A DNA stretch of 64,000 bases from Massilia sp. W12 (GTDB lineage Bacteria > Pseudomonadota > Gammaproteobacteria > Burkholderiales > Burkholderiaceae_D): assembly GCF_037300705.1 (NCBI RefSeq), contig NZ_CP147776.1:5400857-5464856 (forward strand), written 5' to 3'. Within the stretch, counting starts at the first letter, position 1; each line of letters starts with the position of its first letter. The translations under genes were made by a program, and so were the position numbers. Shown piece after piece: positions 1 through 8,229 of this stretch. Under the pieces are notes generated by a model. The model was not told the DNA's origin. It searched no databases and saw only the letters and a list, made by a program, of their open reading frames with translations.

Positions 1-99
1 GGGGCGTCGGAGCAGCAAAGCGGCGGCGTTGGTCTGGACACCATGGTGCAAAGACTGGTGCAAACCGCAGTCTGGGAAATCGATTCCAAATACAAATAA
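1..99 (+). CDS. C-terminal tail of an unidentified protein (5' end outside the window)
   Basis: Frame 1 is open from the first base to a TAA at 97-99 and encodes 32 residues ending in ...TAVWEIDSKYK. The stop lies 12 bases before the start of the kinase gene, so the two are probably co-transcribed. Too little is present to assign a family. Its position before a kinase whose exported part resembles envelope or lipoprotein domains makes an envelope protein plausible, but that is only inference. Confidence 0.55.
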   Translation, partial: GASEQQSGGVGLDTMVQRLVQTAVWEIDSKYK

Positions 100-111
100 G
101 CGGAGCCAGGC

Positions 112-2547
112 ATGAATCAACTCGGCAAGTATCAGATCCGGCGCGAACTCGGTAAAGGCGCGATGGGGATCGTATATGAAGCCTTCGACCCGGTCATTGA
201 GCGCCGCGTGGCGCTGAAGACGATCTTGCGCGAGGATAAAGATGAGGCGGCGCTGGCGGAGGCGCTGGCGCGCTTCAAACGCGAAGCGCAGGCCGCAGGC
301 CGCCTGAATCATCCCGGCGTGGTCGCCGTGTATGACTATGGCGAAGCGCAGAGCGCGGATGCGCAAGGCAAGCCCTGCCAGGTCGCCTACATTGCCATGG
401 AATATGTGGACGGGCGCGAGCTGCGCGCCATGTTTGAAGAGCAGCAACGCTTCACGCCACAGCAAGTGGCCATTCTGATGCTGGATATTCTGGATGCGCT
501 GGGGCATGCACATGCGCACGGCGTGATCCACCGCGATATGAAACCGGGCAATCTGTTTGTGCAGCAGGATGGCAAAGTCAAAATCGGCGATTTCGGCATT
601 GCCCGGCTGGAAAGTTCTGATCTGACGCAGGTCGGCGCGATTATCGGCACACCGGCGTATATGTCGCCCGAGCAAGTCACCGGCAGTCCGGTCGATGCGC
701 GCAGCGATCTGTTTTCCTGCGGCGTGATTTTGTACCAGTTGCTGACCGGCGAACGCCCCTTCACCGGCAACCATACCAGCATCATGTACAAGGTGCTGAA
801 TGAAATGCCGCCGCCGGTCACAGCCTTGCATGCCGGTTTGCCGCCGGTGTGGGATGCGGTGGTGAAAAAAGCCATCGCTAAAAACCCGGATCACCGCTTT
901 CAAAGCGCGCAGGAATTTGCCGCCGCCATCAAAATCGCCGCCAGCGGCCGCCTGCCGGAAGCGGATGACGATAAAACCGTATTGCACAATCCGGTGGCGG
1001 CGCAATTAAGCGCGGAGATGCCGACGCAAACCTTCCCCGCCCGCCAGGCGCACACGCCAAGCGCAACGCCGGCCCCGGCGCCCGCGCCAGCTGCGGCGGC
1101 AGCGCCGCCGGCCAACGCCGCACCTGGCGTCACGCAAGCGCCCTTGCAGGCCACCCTGAATCAAAACCGGCAAAGCGCGAACAAAGGCGTCTGGCTGGGC
1201 GCTGCTGCAGCCGGCATTGTGGCAGTCGCCGGCGCCGCCTATTTCTTTGTCTTGCCGGATAAAAACGCGCAGACGCCACAACAGGCGGCAGCCAGCGCCA
1301 GCGCGCACAGCACGCCGGCCCCGCAGGTTGCGCAAACCAGTGCGCCACAACCCGCTCTGGCCAGCACAGAGATCAAGACCGCTGACGGCGAAGTGGTGAT
1401 CAGCGCGCTGGGCCTGGTCGATCCGCAAGATCCCAAGTTCGGCGGCGACAGCGGCGCAGCGCAAGCCGAGGTGCGCGCCGATGCGCGCCGTCAACTGGTG
1501 GAAAAAGCGCTGGCGCTGTATGTGGATAACAATTCGCTGGATAAAAACTATCCTGTGATTGAGCAAAAACTCTTATCGCGACACAGTGATTTCATCAAAA
1601 ACGTGCTGCACGAAAGCGGTGCGGAAACCGGCAAAAACGGCTTATTGCAAAGCGAAGCGCGCGCTGTGTTGAAGGTACGCGAGTTGCGTAAATCGCTCAA
1701 TGAGTTATCCAAGGCGGAAAGAATCGACTTCATCCGCAATAATGGCGACCCCAAGATTGCGATTCAGATGTCAATTGGCAATGCCGATCAAACCTTGCCG
1801 CCGGCACGCTCACAACTGGCGGAAAACGTGCTCAAAGAGCGCGTCAAATCGTTTGGCTTCCGGATTTGGGCCGGCGATGGTGAAGTCAAGGGCGGGCCAA
1901 ACGCCAAATCCGCAGACTTCCAAATCATAGGCGAAGCGAAGTTCAAGCAGCTCTCACACAAGCTGCCGGCCTCAGGTCTGACGATTAACAAGACTGTGCT
2001 GACCTCCTGGACCGTGAAGGCGATAGACAAAGCCACGAACGAGGAAATCTATCTCAACACCATGTTGCCCAAGGGCGCCAGCTGGAACAGTGAAGATCAA
2101 GCGCTGGCGGATATTGGCAAACAAATGGGCGATGAGTTTTCTAAAGATTTCTTCCTGCAGCATTTCGAGTATGGGGTGAAAAAGATCAATTTGAACATTG
2201 CCGGCCTGCCGAATGCGCAAACCGCACAAATCATGCTGTCCGAATTGCGCAATGTGCGCCGCGTGCTGGATGTGCAAAGCGGCACAGGTTTGGGTCAATT
2301 TCAGCTGCAAGTGCCGGAAAGCAGCAATAGCGATTTGCTGCAGGAGAATTTGATCGCGCCGCTGAATGCCAAGCTGGGACAGCATTGTTTTGCCTTGGCC
2401 GGCGCAAGCGGGAATGACATCAATCTCAGCTTTGCCGCCCAATGCAACACAGCGCAACTCTTGGCCAAGCTGGAAAGCGGCGCGCCAGCCGCAGTCATGC
2501 ACGCGCCCGGCGCACGCGGCAAGCTCAAGGGCAAAATCAGCACCTGA
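112..2547 (+). CDS. Membrane-anchored serine/threonine protein kinase with large exported C-terminal domain
   Basis: 811 residues. An N-terminal eukaryote-like (PknB-type) kinase covers about residues 7-275: glycine loop GKGAMG at 14-19, ATP-binding lysine K36 in VALK, catalytic HRD at 140-142, DFG at 160-162, then APE-like PAYMSPEQ. These are intact, so activity is expected. A Pro/Ala-rich linker (about 300-355) leads to one transmembrane helix at about 359-382, so the last 430 residues should be periplasmic. That part is not a PASTA or WD repeat; it has an ADARRQLVEKAL stretch followed by GEAKF-like strands, reminiscent of FlgT/LPP20-type envelope proteins (weak resemblance by eye). The substrate is unknown. 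The start is preceded by a GGAG (102-105), and a strong terminator follows the stop. Confidence 0.9.
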   Translation: MNQLGKYQIRRELGKGAMGIVYEAFDPVIERRVALKTILREDKDEAALAEALARFKREAQAAGRLNHPGVVAVYDYGEAQSADAQGKPCQVAYIAMEYVDGRELRAMFEEQQRFTPQQVAILMLDILDALGHAHAHGVIHRDMKPGNLFVQQDGKVKIGDFGIARLESSDLTQVGAIIGTPAYMSPEQVTGSPVDARSDLFSCGVILYQLLTGERPFTGNHTSIMYKVLNEMPPPVTALHAGLPPVWDAVVKKAIAKNPDHRFQSAQEFAAAIKIAASGRLPEADDDKTVLHNPVAAQLSAEMPTQTFPARQAHTPSATPAPAPAPAAAAAPPANAAPGVTQAPLQATLNQNRQSANKGVWLGAAAAGIVAVAGAAYFFVLPDKNAQTPQQAAASASAHSTPAPQVAQTSAPQPALASTEIKTADGEVVISALGLVDPQDPKFGGDSGAAQAEVRADARRQLVEKALALYVDNNSLDKNYPVIEQKLLSRHSDFIKNVLHESGAETGKNGLLQSEARAVLKVRELRKSLNELSKAERIDFIRNNGDPKIAIQMSIGNADQTLPPARSQLAENVLKERVKSFGFRIWAGDGEVKGGPNAKSADFQIIGEAKFKQLSHKLPASGLTINKTVLTSWTVKAIDKATNEEIYLNTMLPKGASWNSEDQALADIGKQMGDEFSKDFFLQHFEYGVKKINLNIAGLPNAQTAQIMLSELRNVRRVLDVQSGTGLGQFQLQVPESSNSDLLQENLIAPLNAKLGQHCFALAGASGNDINLSFAAQCNTAQLLAKLESGAPAAVMHAPGARGKLKGKIST

Positions 2548-2563
2548 AAGCGCTGACTGAGAA

Positions 2564-2600
2564 AAACCGCTGCCAGATGATATGGGCAGCGGTTTTTTTT
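2564..2600 (+). terminator. Rho-independent terminator of the kinase gene
   Basis: Stem AAACCGCTGCC (2564-2574) pairs with GGCAGCGGTTT (2585-2595), followed by a run of T. It lies 17 bases after the kinase stop codon. Confidence 0.9.
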
Positions 2601-2848
2601 CGCCCATCCTGTGGATAAAACTGTGCACAAACCAGGGAAAAGATGTGAGGAGAATGTGCATAATTACATCTCACCTCGCATAGGCCGATGTTTGATTGCA
2701 AGGGCATCTCACACACCTTGTGGGTAAAGCTGTGCACAACCAAGGCATAAACACGGTATAAGCTGTTGAAAAAAGAAATGCTGCGAACACGGCTGTTGAT
2801 AAAGCTATGGTCACTGCTAAGCCTTCATAAGGATGGACGAAGCAGATT

Positions 2849-2954
2849 CCGTTCGCCCTGAGCCTGTCGAAGGGCATGGTTGCTCATGGAAAACCGTGGT
2901 TCGACAAGCTCACCACGAATGGCAAAACCGTGGTTCGACAAGCCCGGCACAATG
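2849..2954. repeat. Dispersed 24-bp repeat cluster A (GTTCGACAAGCTCAGCACGAAC type)
   Basis: Three copies: one inverted (GTTCGCCCTGAGCCTGTCGAAGGG words, 2849-2875), then GGTTCGACAAGCTCACCACG... at 2898-2922 and a diverged copy at 2932-2954. This resembles a short intergenic repeat common in many proteobacterial genomes. Confidence 0.75.
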
Positions 2955-3785
2955 AAGCTGCAACCCGCTTGGTATATAAACCGACTTGTTAGCGCATTGG
3001 CTGAATAGATACAAGCTGTGAAAAATAAGTGGATCGTGGTGGATAAGTTAAGCAAATTGCACTCGCCTGCTTCCACTCATCTTCTGAGAGCCTGTGTCAG
3101 CCACATCATTTGCACCCAACAATGGCGACATGCGGAAATACCGCTGCAGACACGATTCGGGCATGCTGATGGTCTGAAGTGGCGCGCAGCCGCCTGCTTT
3201 GCCCTCGCTTGCCTTTCCAACACCACGGGGCTTGGGATGCTCCACATACCGGGTGGATGCCAAAGCGCATATAGCGCAAACGCTTATCGAAGATTGAAGC
3301 CCCGCTTCGTAAGGCATGCCGCTTTCAGAATGTGCGTAAAGCTGTGAATAAACCCTGTATAAATTGCGGATTGTTTGTGGATTATGCGCAGCGCGAACAC
3401 ACAACGCATCCACTCGACAGACAAGAGGAAAAAACCTCACCCCGGCAAACTGTGTACAAACCTGTGAATTAAGTATGAAAAAGCTGTGCAAATGGGGTGC
3501 AAAACTTGCAGAGAAGCGAATCAATTAAAACCACCGCTATGCATAAAGCTGTGCATATGAAATGCACAAATCTGTATAGCTTGTGCATATCCTCAGCAGG
3601 TCAGACTTCCCGTGAAAAGTACTAAGACCCGCACAGATACAGGCTGCTGCACACACTTCTCTGTGCAAAAAGCTGTGCATAAGCAAGGGATAAACAGTGC
3701 GCAGCATGTGCAAATCTTTGCTAACGCTTCACGAATACATGCGGCAACACTGCCGACTTTATTTTTGCCGGGCGTTCTCCTGGGC

Positions 3786-3929
3786 TGGTCGAAGGAAGCT
3801 TGTCGAAAGAATAGTGGATATGCAAAAAGTGCTTCGACAAGCTCAGCACGAACGGATGAAAAACCGCGCTTCAACAGGCTCAGAACGAACGGCAAAAGAA
3901 AAATACTCAGGCAAGCTCAGCACGAACGG
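3786..3929. repeat. Dispersed 24-bp repeat cluster B
   Basis: The best copy is GCTTCGACAAGCTCAGCACG followed by AACGG at 3831-3855. Diverged copies lie at 3868-3892 and 3906-3929, and a partial inverted copy at about 3786-3808 (GGTCGAAGG...TTGTCGAAAG). Same family as cluster A, about 900 bp away. Confidence 0.75.
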
Positions 3930-4051
3930 CTGGGGTGTGCACAAAGATGTGCATAACGCGTGGAAAAATCAGAGGAAAAGCTGTGAGTCTTTTGTGCACA
4001 ACAACGCAGATGAAAACAGCCGCTCTAAAACCGCTTTAAAGGCCGCAGGAA

Positions 4052-4075
4052 GCAAAAACCCCGCCGCAGCGGGGG
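4052..4075 (-). terminator. Terminator of the PEP-CTERM gene
   Basis: On the minus strand the stem CCCCGC/GCGGGG (4059-4064 with 4069-4074) is followed by a run of T (A5 at 4054-4058 on the plus strand). It lies about 30 bases past the stop of the minus-strand gene. Confidence 0.8.
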
Positions 4076-4103
4076 TCGGAGTCAGCCAAGCTTAAAAAAC
4101 AGC

Positions 4104-4664
4104 TCAGGCGGCTTTACGGCGGCGTGCAATCATGCCCATCACGCCCAGGCCAGCCAGCAGCATGGCATAGGTTTCAGCTTCCGGCACAGCGGCTTGCACG
4201 CTCACATTGTCCATGCGGAAGAAGCTCGGATCGTTGCGGGCGCCAAATTTCAATTCGGTTGCATTGGAAGTGGCCAGCACATCGAGAGTGATGTGGGACC
4301 AGTTCAGCGCAGTGTTTTTCACGCTGTACACTTCATTGTCGCCAAACATCGCGTTGAAAGTGACTTTGTTCGGATCGGTCGAGGTGGCGGTGTTATACAC
4401 ATCGAAAGACAGGGTGTAGCGCTGGCCGGCGATAGTATTCAGCACTTGGCTGATATAACCGACAGAGCCGGTTGCGCCATTGCGCCATACCCAAGTGCGG
4501 TTGGAAGTTACGGTGTTCTTGATGACATCGTTCAGGCTCAGATTGCCGGAACGGGTCCAGCCGGCGAAGGTGCCGGTTTCAAAATCGCCATTCACAACCA
4601 ATTCGGTTGCGGCTTGTGCGGAAAATGCGGATGCCAGAAGTGCTGCAAAAACAATTTTTTTCAT
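4104..4664 (-). CDS. PEP-CTERM sorting-signal protein
   Basis: 186 residues with the start at 4664, which gives a clean signal peptide (MKKIVFAALLASAFSAQA) behind an AGGAAA ribosome site; a longer upstream frame lacks these. The mature part begins TELVVNGDFETGTFAGW, the opening of a carbohydrate-binding-like jelly-roll seen in many PEP-CTERM proteins. The C terminus has the tripartite signal: VPEAET, a hydrophobic helix (YAMLLAGLGVMGMI) and ARRRKAA. Such proteins are processed by an exosortase and are usually linked to exopolysaccharide or surface structures. No exosortase gene is in this window, so sorting must depend on one elsewhere. Confidence 0.88.
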   Translation of the reverse strand: MKKIVFAALLASAFSAQAATELVVNGDFETGTFAGWTRSGNLSLNDVIKNTVTSNRTWVWRNGATGSVGYISQVLNTIAGQRYTLSFDVYNTATSTDPNKVTFNAMFGDNEVYSVKNTALNWSHITLDVLATSNATELKFGARNDPSFFRMDNVSVQAAVPEAETYAMLLAGLGVMGMIARRRKAA

Positions 4665-4776
4665 TTGAATTTCCTGTGGGTATTGATGAGGCAGTTGCGG
4701 ATGTAGCAGATGTGCGGGTCTGAGTTGCAACTGGAATCATATTGTAACGTCTTGATACACTCCAGGCAAGCAATTA

Positions 4777-5643
4777 GGGTGTGTTGACATTTATTTCAAC
4801 CATATCATTGATGCCGCCAAGGTTACAAACGAAGAGAAACGGGTATCCAGTTTGTCGTAGCGGGTAGCGATCCGTCGAAATTGCTTAATTTTGGCGAAAA
4901 AGCGCTCAATGAGATTGCGGTTTCGATATTGGAACTGATCATAATCCCGCTGTTCTTTCCGGTTCGCCTTTGGTGGAATCACGACCTTGGCATTTTTTCC
5001 CTCAATGCAATCAATCAGTGTGTTGGCATCATAGGCTTTATCTGCCAGCACCGCTTGTGGCGCGACGTCATTGAGTAACGCGGTTGCCTGGGTTATATCG
5101 TGAACTTCTCCGCCTGTCAGGATGAACTGAACCAAATTGCCCAAGCCCTCAACGCAAGCATGAATCTTGGTGGTTAATCCCCCACGAGACCGGCCAATGG
5201 ATTGCGGCCCCTTTTTTTTGCGGCTCCTGCTGCATGCTGATGCGCCCGCACGATAGTGCTATCAAGAAAAACTTCCTCAAAGTCCGCGTCCTCGCGTAGC
5301 ACGGCAAAGATTTTGTGCCATACCTGCTTATCCGACCAACGCGCAAACCTCACATAGACGCTGTTCCATGGGCCAAATTCAGCAGGCAAATCCCGCCACG
5401 GGCTGCCTGTCTTTGCTATCCATAAAACAGCTTCCACAAACAGCCGATTATTCACGCCTGTTCTGCCTCTATCGCCAACCTTTCCTGGTACCAAGGCTTC
5501 AATTCTTGCCCACTGATCGTCCCGTAACATCATCCGTGCCATTCTGTTTTGCCCAAAAACAAGAATGTAAACACAAGTGGCAAAAAGTTAACAGCTTTTT
5601 TTGAAAATTCCCATCCAAAGTGCTGTTAATTGTCAACACGCCC
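4777..5643 (-). mobile_element. IS5-family (IS427-like group) insertion sequence, 867 bp, apparently complete
   Basis: Terminal inverted repeats GGGTGTGTTGACATTTA (4777-4793) and, on the other strand, GGGCGTGTTGACAATTA (5627-5643) match at 15 of 17 positions. TA dinucleotides flank both ends (4775-4776, 5644-5645), as expected for the short target duplication of this group. It contains one transposase encoded in two frames. It has landed within the DnaA-box-like intergenic zone between the PEP-CTERM gene and parB. Confidence 0.88.
4791..5542 (-). CDS. IS5-family transposase, two frames joined by a -1 frameshift
   Basis: OrfA (5542 to 5174, 122 residues, MARMMLRDDQW...) has the DUF4096-like N-terminal domain and the first catalytic Asp in FLDSTIVRAHQH. 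OrfB covers the rest, to 4791, with LADKAYDAN and the ERFFAKIKQFRR segment carrying the Glu. The frames meet at a run of eight A (minus strand GCA8GGGG, plus-strand T8 at 5212-5219). A -1 slip there gives 752+1 = 753 nt, exactly 251 codons, and restores the conserved IGRSRGGLTTKIH segment. This fits the programmed frameshifting known in this group rather than decay. Whether it is active cannot be told from sequence. Confidence 0.88.
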
Positions 5644-5906
5644 TAGACGGCGGATACAAAATTATTTTCAGCAAAATAAAGCAACCCCCGAACAATCCGT
5701 GCATAAAGCTGTGAATAAGCCGGTAAAAGCTGTGGGCATATTCTGTGAATTACGCCCAAATATGATTTACCGGCTTACGCGCCCGCGCTATCAACAACTA
5801 TCCCACAGCCTTACCCACAAAAAAACGTGACTTATCACAGACTCACCCACAAGCTACCCTCAGCTTATACACATACTTTTCCACAGCGCTCATACAGTCA
5901 GCTTCT
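5644..5906. other. Gene-free DnaA-box-like cluster downstream of parB
   Basis: At 5695-5745 the words read on the plus strand (GTGCATAAAGCTGTGAATAAG, AAAGCTGTGGGCA). At 5800-5885 they read the other way: TTACCCACA 5811-5819, TCACCCACA 5843-5851, TTATACACA 5865-5873, TTTTCCACA 5877-5885. It looks like the continuation of the 2601-4050 array, separated by the IS and the PEP-CTERM gene. No ORF here is convincing. Confidence 0.55.
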
Positions 5907-6779
5907 TCAGGCGCGCAGCTTGGCTAAAATATGATCGAGTTGATCCAAATCGCCAAATGCGATTTGCATTTGGCCTTTGCTGGCGCTGCTCATTTTAAAA
6001 CTGACCGGCATTGCCAATAAATCTGACAATTCTTCTTCCAGCGTTTTCAGATCGGCAGACTTATCCAATTTGCGCAGCGGTCTTTCACTTTGTTCCTGTT
6101 GTGCGCGCGTCACCAGTTTTTCCGCTTCACGCACCGACATGCGCTTGGCATTGATTTCATTGGCCATGGTGATTTGTTGCGCGCCATCCAGCGCCAGCAA
6201 AGCGCGCGCATGCCCCATATCCAGATCGCCCGCCATCAGCATGGTTTGCACCGGCTTAGCCAAGTTCAACAAGCGCAACAAATTGCTGACTGCACTGCGT
6301 GAACGCCCTACTGATTGCGCCGCCTGTTCATGCGTAAAACCGAATTCATGAATCAAGCGTTGAATGCCTTGCGCCTCTTCCAGCGGATTTAAATCTTCGC
6401 GTTGGATGTTTTCAATCAAGGCCATCGCTGCGGCGGTCTTGTCATCCACTTCACGGATCAAGACCGGCACTTGCTCCAGACCTGCCAGACCGGCGGCGCG
6501 GAAACGCCGTTCGCCTGCGATGATTTCATAACGCTCAGCTGCAACCGGGCGCACAAGAATCGGCTGCATAATGCCTTGCGCCCGGATCGAATCCGCCAAC
6601 TCAGCCAATGCGCCTTCATCCATCCGCGTGCGCGGCTGATATTTGCCAGGCTGAAGCTGGGTCAAGGGCAAGCTGTTGCCCTGCTCAGGTTTGACTGCCG
6701 GCGCTTCGACAAAATCGGCTGAACCGCCTAATAAAGCCTCCAAACCACGCCCCAAGCCTTTCGATTTCTTGCTAGCCAT
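5907..6779 (-). CDS. parB: Chromosome partitioning protein ParB (Spo0J family)
   Basis: 290 residues starting MASKKSKGLGRGLEALLGG, the usual ParB opening that contacts ParA. The N-terminal CTP-binding domain includes GERRFRAA (89-96) and ENIQRE (123-128). A helix-turn-helix (about 147-170) for parS recognition follows, then a short C-terminal dimerisation domain. ParB loads on parS, spreads as a CTP-dependent clamp and recruits SMC. Two perfect parS sites lie 1.4 and 3.5 kb upstream in the same cluster. The gene follows parA by 11 bases and is last in mnmG-rsmG-parA-parB, with a ribosome site AAGGA before the ATG. Confidence 0.97.
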   Translation of the reverse strand: MASKKSKGLGRGLEALLGGSADFVEAPAVKPEQGNSLPLTQLQPGKYQPRTRMDEGALAELADSIRAQGIMQPILVRPVAAERYEIIAGERRFRAAGLAGLEQVPVLIREVDDKTAAAMALIENIQREDLNPLEEAQGIQRLIHEFGFTHEQAAQSVGRSRSAVSNLLRLLNLAKPVQTMLMAGDLDMGHARALLALDGAQQITMANEINAKRMSVREAEKLVTRAQQEQSERPLRKLDKSADLKTLEEELSDLLAMPVSFKMSSASKGQMQIAFGDLDQLDHILAKLRA

Positions 6780-6790
6780 TCTTCCAGTCC

Positions 6791-7561
6791 TTACATGGTT
6801 TTAATACGTTCCACCAATTCAGCACCGAAGGCGATATATGCTTGCGCGCCTTTTGCCGATGGATCAAAACTGACGCCAGGCATGCCGTAAGATGGCGCTT
6901 CAGCCAAGCGCACATTGCGCGGGATAATCGTGTTAAACACTTTATCGCCGAAATGCTGCTCCAGCTGCGCCGAAACCTGCTGCGATAAAGTCATACGCGG
7001 ATCAAACATGACGCGTAACAAGCCAATGATTTTCAAATCCGGATTGAACTTGGCATGCACTTTTTTGATGGTATTCACCAAATCCGACAAACCTTCCAGC
7101 GCGTAATATTCACATTGCATGGGAATGATCACGCCATGCGCTGCACACAAGGCATTCAAGGTCAGCAGGGATAAGGCAGGCGGGCAATCAATCAGCACAA
7201 AATCATATTCCGCATCGACCTTGGCCAGCGCTTCTTTCATGCGCCGCTCGCGCCGATCCAATTCCACCATTTCCACTTCAGCGCCTGCCAATTCACGATT
7301 GGCCGGTAAGACATCAAAGCCGCCATTCTCAGATTTTTGACGCGCCTGCGCCACGTCTGTCATACCCAATAAAACCTGGTAAGTGGAAGCCGCAAGATTG
7401 GCTTTGGCGATGCCGGCGCCCATGGTTGCATTGCCTTGTGGATCCAGATCAACCAAGAGCACACGTTGTTCCAATTTGGCCAGACCTGCGGCCAGATTCA
7501 CCGCCGTGGTGGTCTTGCCTACTCCGCCTTTTTGATTTGCTACACAAAAAATTTTGGCCAT
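6791..7561 (-). CDS. parA: Chromosome partitioning ATPase ParA (Soj family)
   Basis: 256 residues; deviant Walker A KGGVGKTT at 11-18, Walker B-like VLIDCPPALSLLT, and the C-terminal segment typical of small chromosomal ParA without an N-terminal DNA-binding domain. It forms an ATP-dependent gradient on the nucleoid that moves ParB-parS complexes. The gene starts 17 bases after rsmG and precedes parB, the standard arrangement near a chromosomal origin. Confidence 0.97.
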   Translation of the reverse strand: MAKIFCVANQKGGVGKTTTAVNLAAGLAKLEQRVLLVDLDPQGNATMGAGIAKANLAASTYQVLLGMTDVAQARQKSENGGFDVLPANRELAGAEVEMVELDRRERRMKEALAKVDAEYDFVLIDCPPALSLLTLNALCAAHGVIIPMQCEYYALEGLSDLVNTIKKVHAKFNPDLKIIGLLRVMFDPRMTLSQQVSAQLEQHFGDKVFNTIIPRNVRLAEAPSYGMPGVSFDPSAKGAQAYIAFGAELVERIKTM

Positions 7562-7578
7562 ATAAGTCCTGAAGATAT

Positions 7579-8229
7579 TTAAGCGCGTTCGATAAACACC
7601 AGATGCCGCGCCGCATCAAGTTGCGGCACGCGTAAGGCTTGAATTGTTTTGACACGCCAGCCTGCCGGCAGCGCCTGGCTTTCCTGCAAGGGATCTTGCC
7701 CTTTAAGCGCGATGAATTCACCGTCTGCTGTTAGTAAATGGCCTGACCAGGAAACAAAATCCCGCAAATCAGCAAACGCGCGGGATGTGATGATATCAAA
7801 GGCGGCAAGATCCGGGCCGGTTTGCAGGTTTTCCACCTTGCCGCAGTGCACATTCACATTCACTAATTTCAATTCTGCCTTGACCTGATTCAAAAATGCG
7901 GTCTTCTTTTGCACCACATCAATCAGATGAACTTGCACATCCGGGCGCGCAATCGCCAGCACGATGCCAGGTAAACCGCCACCTGCCCCCACATCCAGAA
8001 CCCGTTTTGCCTTGGCAAAAGCAGCGACTGCGCTTAATGAATCGAGCAGATGCAAAGCAAGCATCTGTTCCGGATCACGGATCGCAGTCAGGTTATAGAC
8101 TTTGTTCCACTTGCTCATCAAGCCTTGATAGTCCAGTAATTGCTCTATCTGTTGTGGCTGCAGGTCTAAACCGAGTTCAAGCAAGCCTTGCAGCAGGCGG
8201 CTGCGCAATGTTTCACGTGAAACATTCAT
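7579..8229 (-). CDS. rsmG: 16S rRNA (guanine527-N7)-methyltransferase RsmG (GidB)
   Basis: 216 residues; SAM-binding motif [12 protein letters not shown] (77-88) and the RsmG pattern SRAFADL. It methylates G527 of 16S rRNA. The ATG overlaps the mnmG stop by four bases (ATGA), so translation is coupled. Codons 2-7, encoding NVSRET, contain a perfect parS palindrome, so the N-terminal sequence is partly dictated by a DNA site. Confidence 0.97.
   Translation of the reverse strand: MNVSRETLRSRLLQGLLELGLDLQPQQIEQLLDYQGLMSKWNKVYNLTAIRDPEQMLALHLLDSLSAVAAFAKAKRVLDVGAGGGLPGIVLAIARPDVQVHLIDVVQKKTAFLNQVKAELKLVNVNVHCGKVENLQTGPDLAAFDIITSRAFADLRDFVSWSGHLLTADGEFIALKGQDPLQESQALPAGWRVKTIQALRVPQLDAARHLVFIERA
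8209..8224. promoter_or_regulatory. parS: parS site 1 (inside rsmG)
   Basis: TGTTTCACGTGAAACA is a perfect 16-bp palindrome identical to the bacterial chromosomal parS consensus. It lies within codons 2-7 of rsmG. Confidence 0.95.

Larger units (their letters stand above)
2601..4050. other. Gene-free region with an array of DnaA-box-like words
   Basis: No convincing gene: the open frames here are short, overlap in several frames and resemble no protein. The region is crowded with 9-mers related to the DnaA box TGTGGATAA (reverse of TTATCCACA), often joined as AAAGCTGTGNNNAA. Examples are TGTGGATAA 2610-2618 (perfect), TGTGCACAA 2622-2630, TGTGCATAA 2655-2663, TGTGGGTAA 2719-2727, TGTGCACAA 2731-2739, and further TGTGAATAA, TGTGCATAA and TGTGCACAA copies near 3340-3360, 3550-3600, 3670 and 3937-3955. 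Nearly all face the same way. The same words recur at 5695-5885 across the IS element. Function is not established; an origin-proximal DnaA-binding reservoir is one inference. Confidence 0.6.

Noticed and set aside
1006-1566. Long minus-strand open frame inside the kinase gene
   Set aside because: It is antisense to the Pro/Ala-rich linker and exported part of a well-supported gene; the Arg/Cys-rich translation is typical of a shadow frame in GC-rich DNA.
3018-4095. Several open frames of 100-158 codons in the DnaA-box-like zone
   Set aside because: They overlap each other on both strands, contain translated repeat units and have no ribosome sites or family features.
5174-5542. Transposase fragment as a pseudogene
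   Set aside because: The two frames are joined by a single -1 slip at A8 with an exact codon count, the known expression mode in this IS group, so decay is not needed to explain it.
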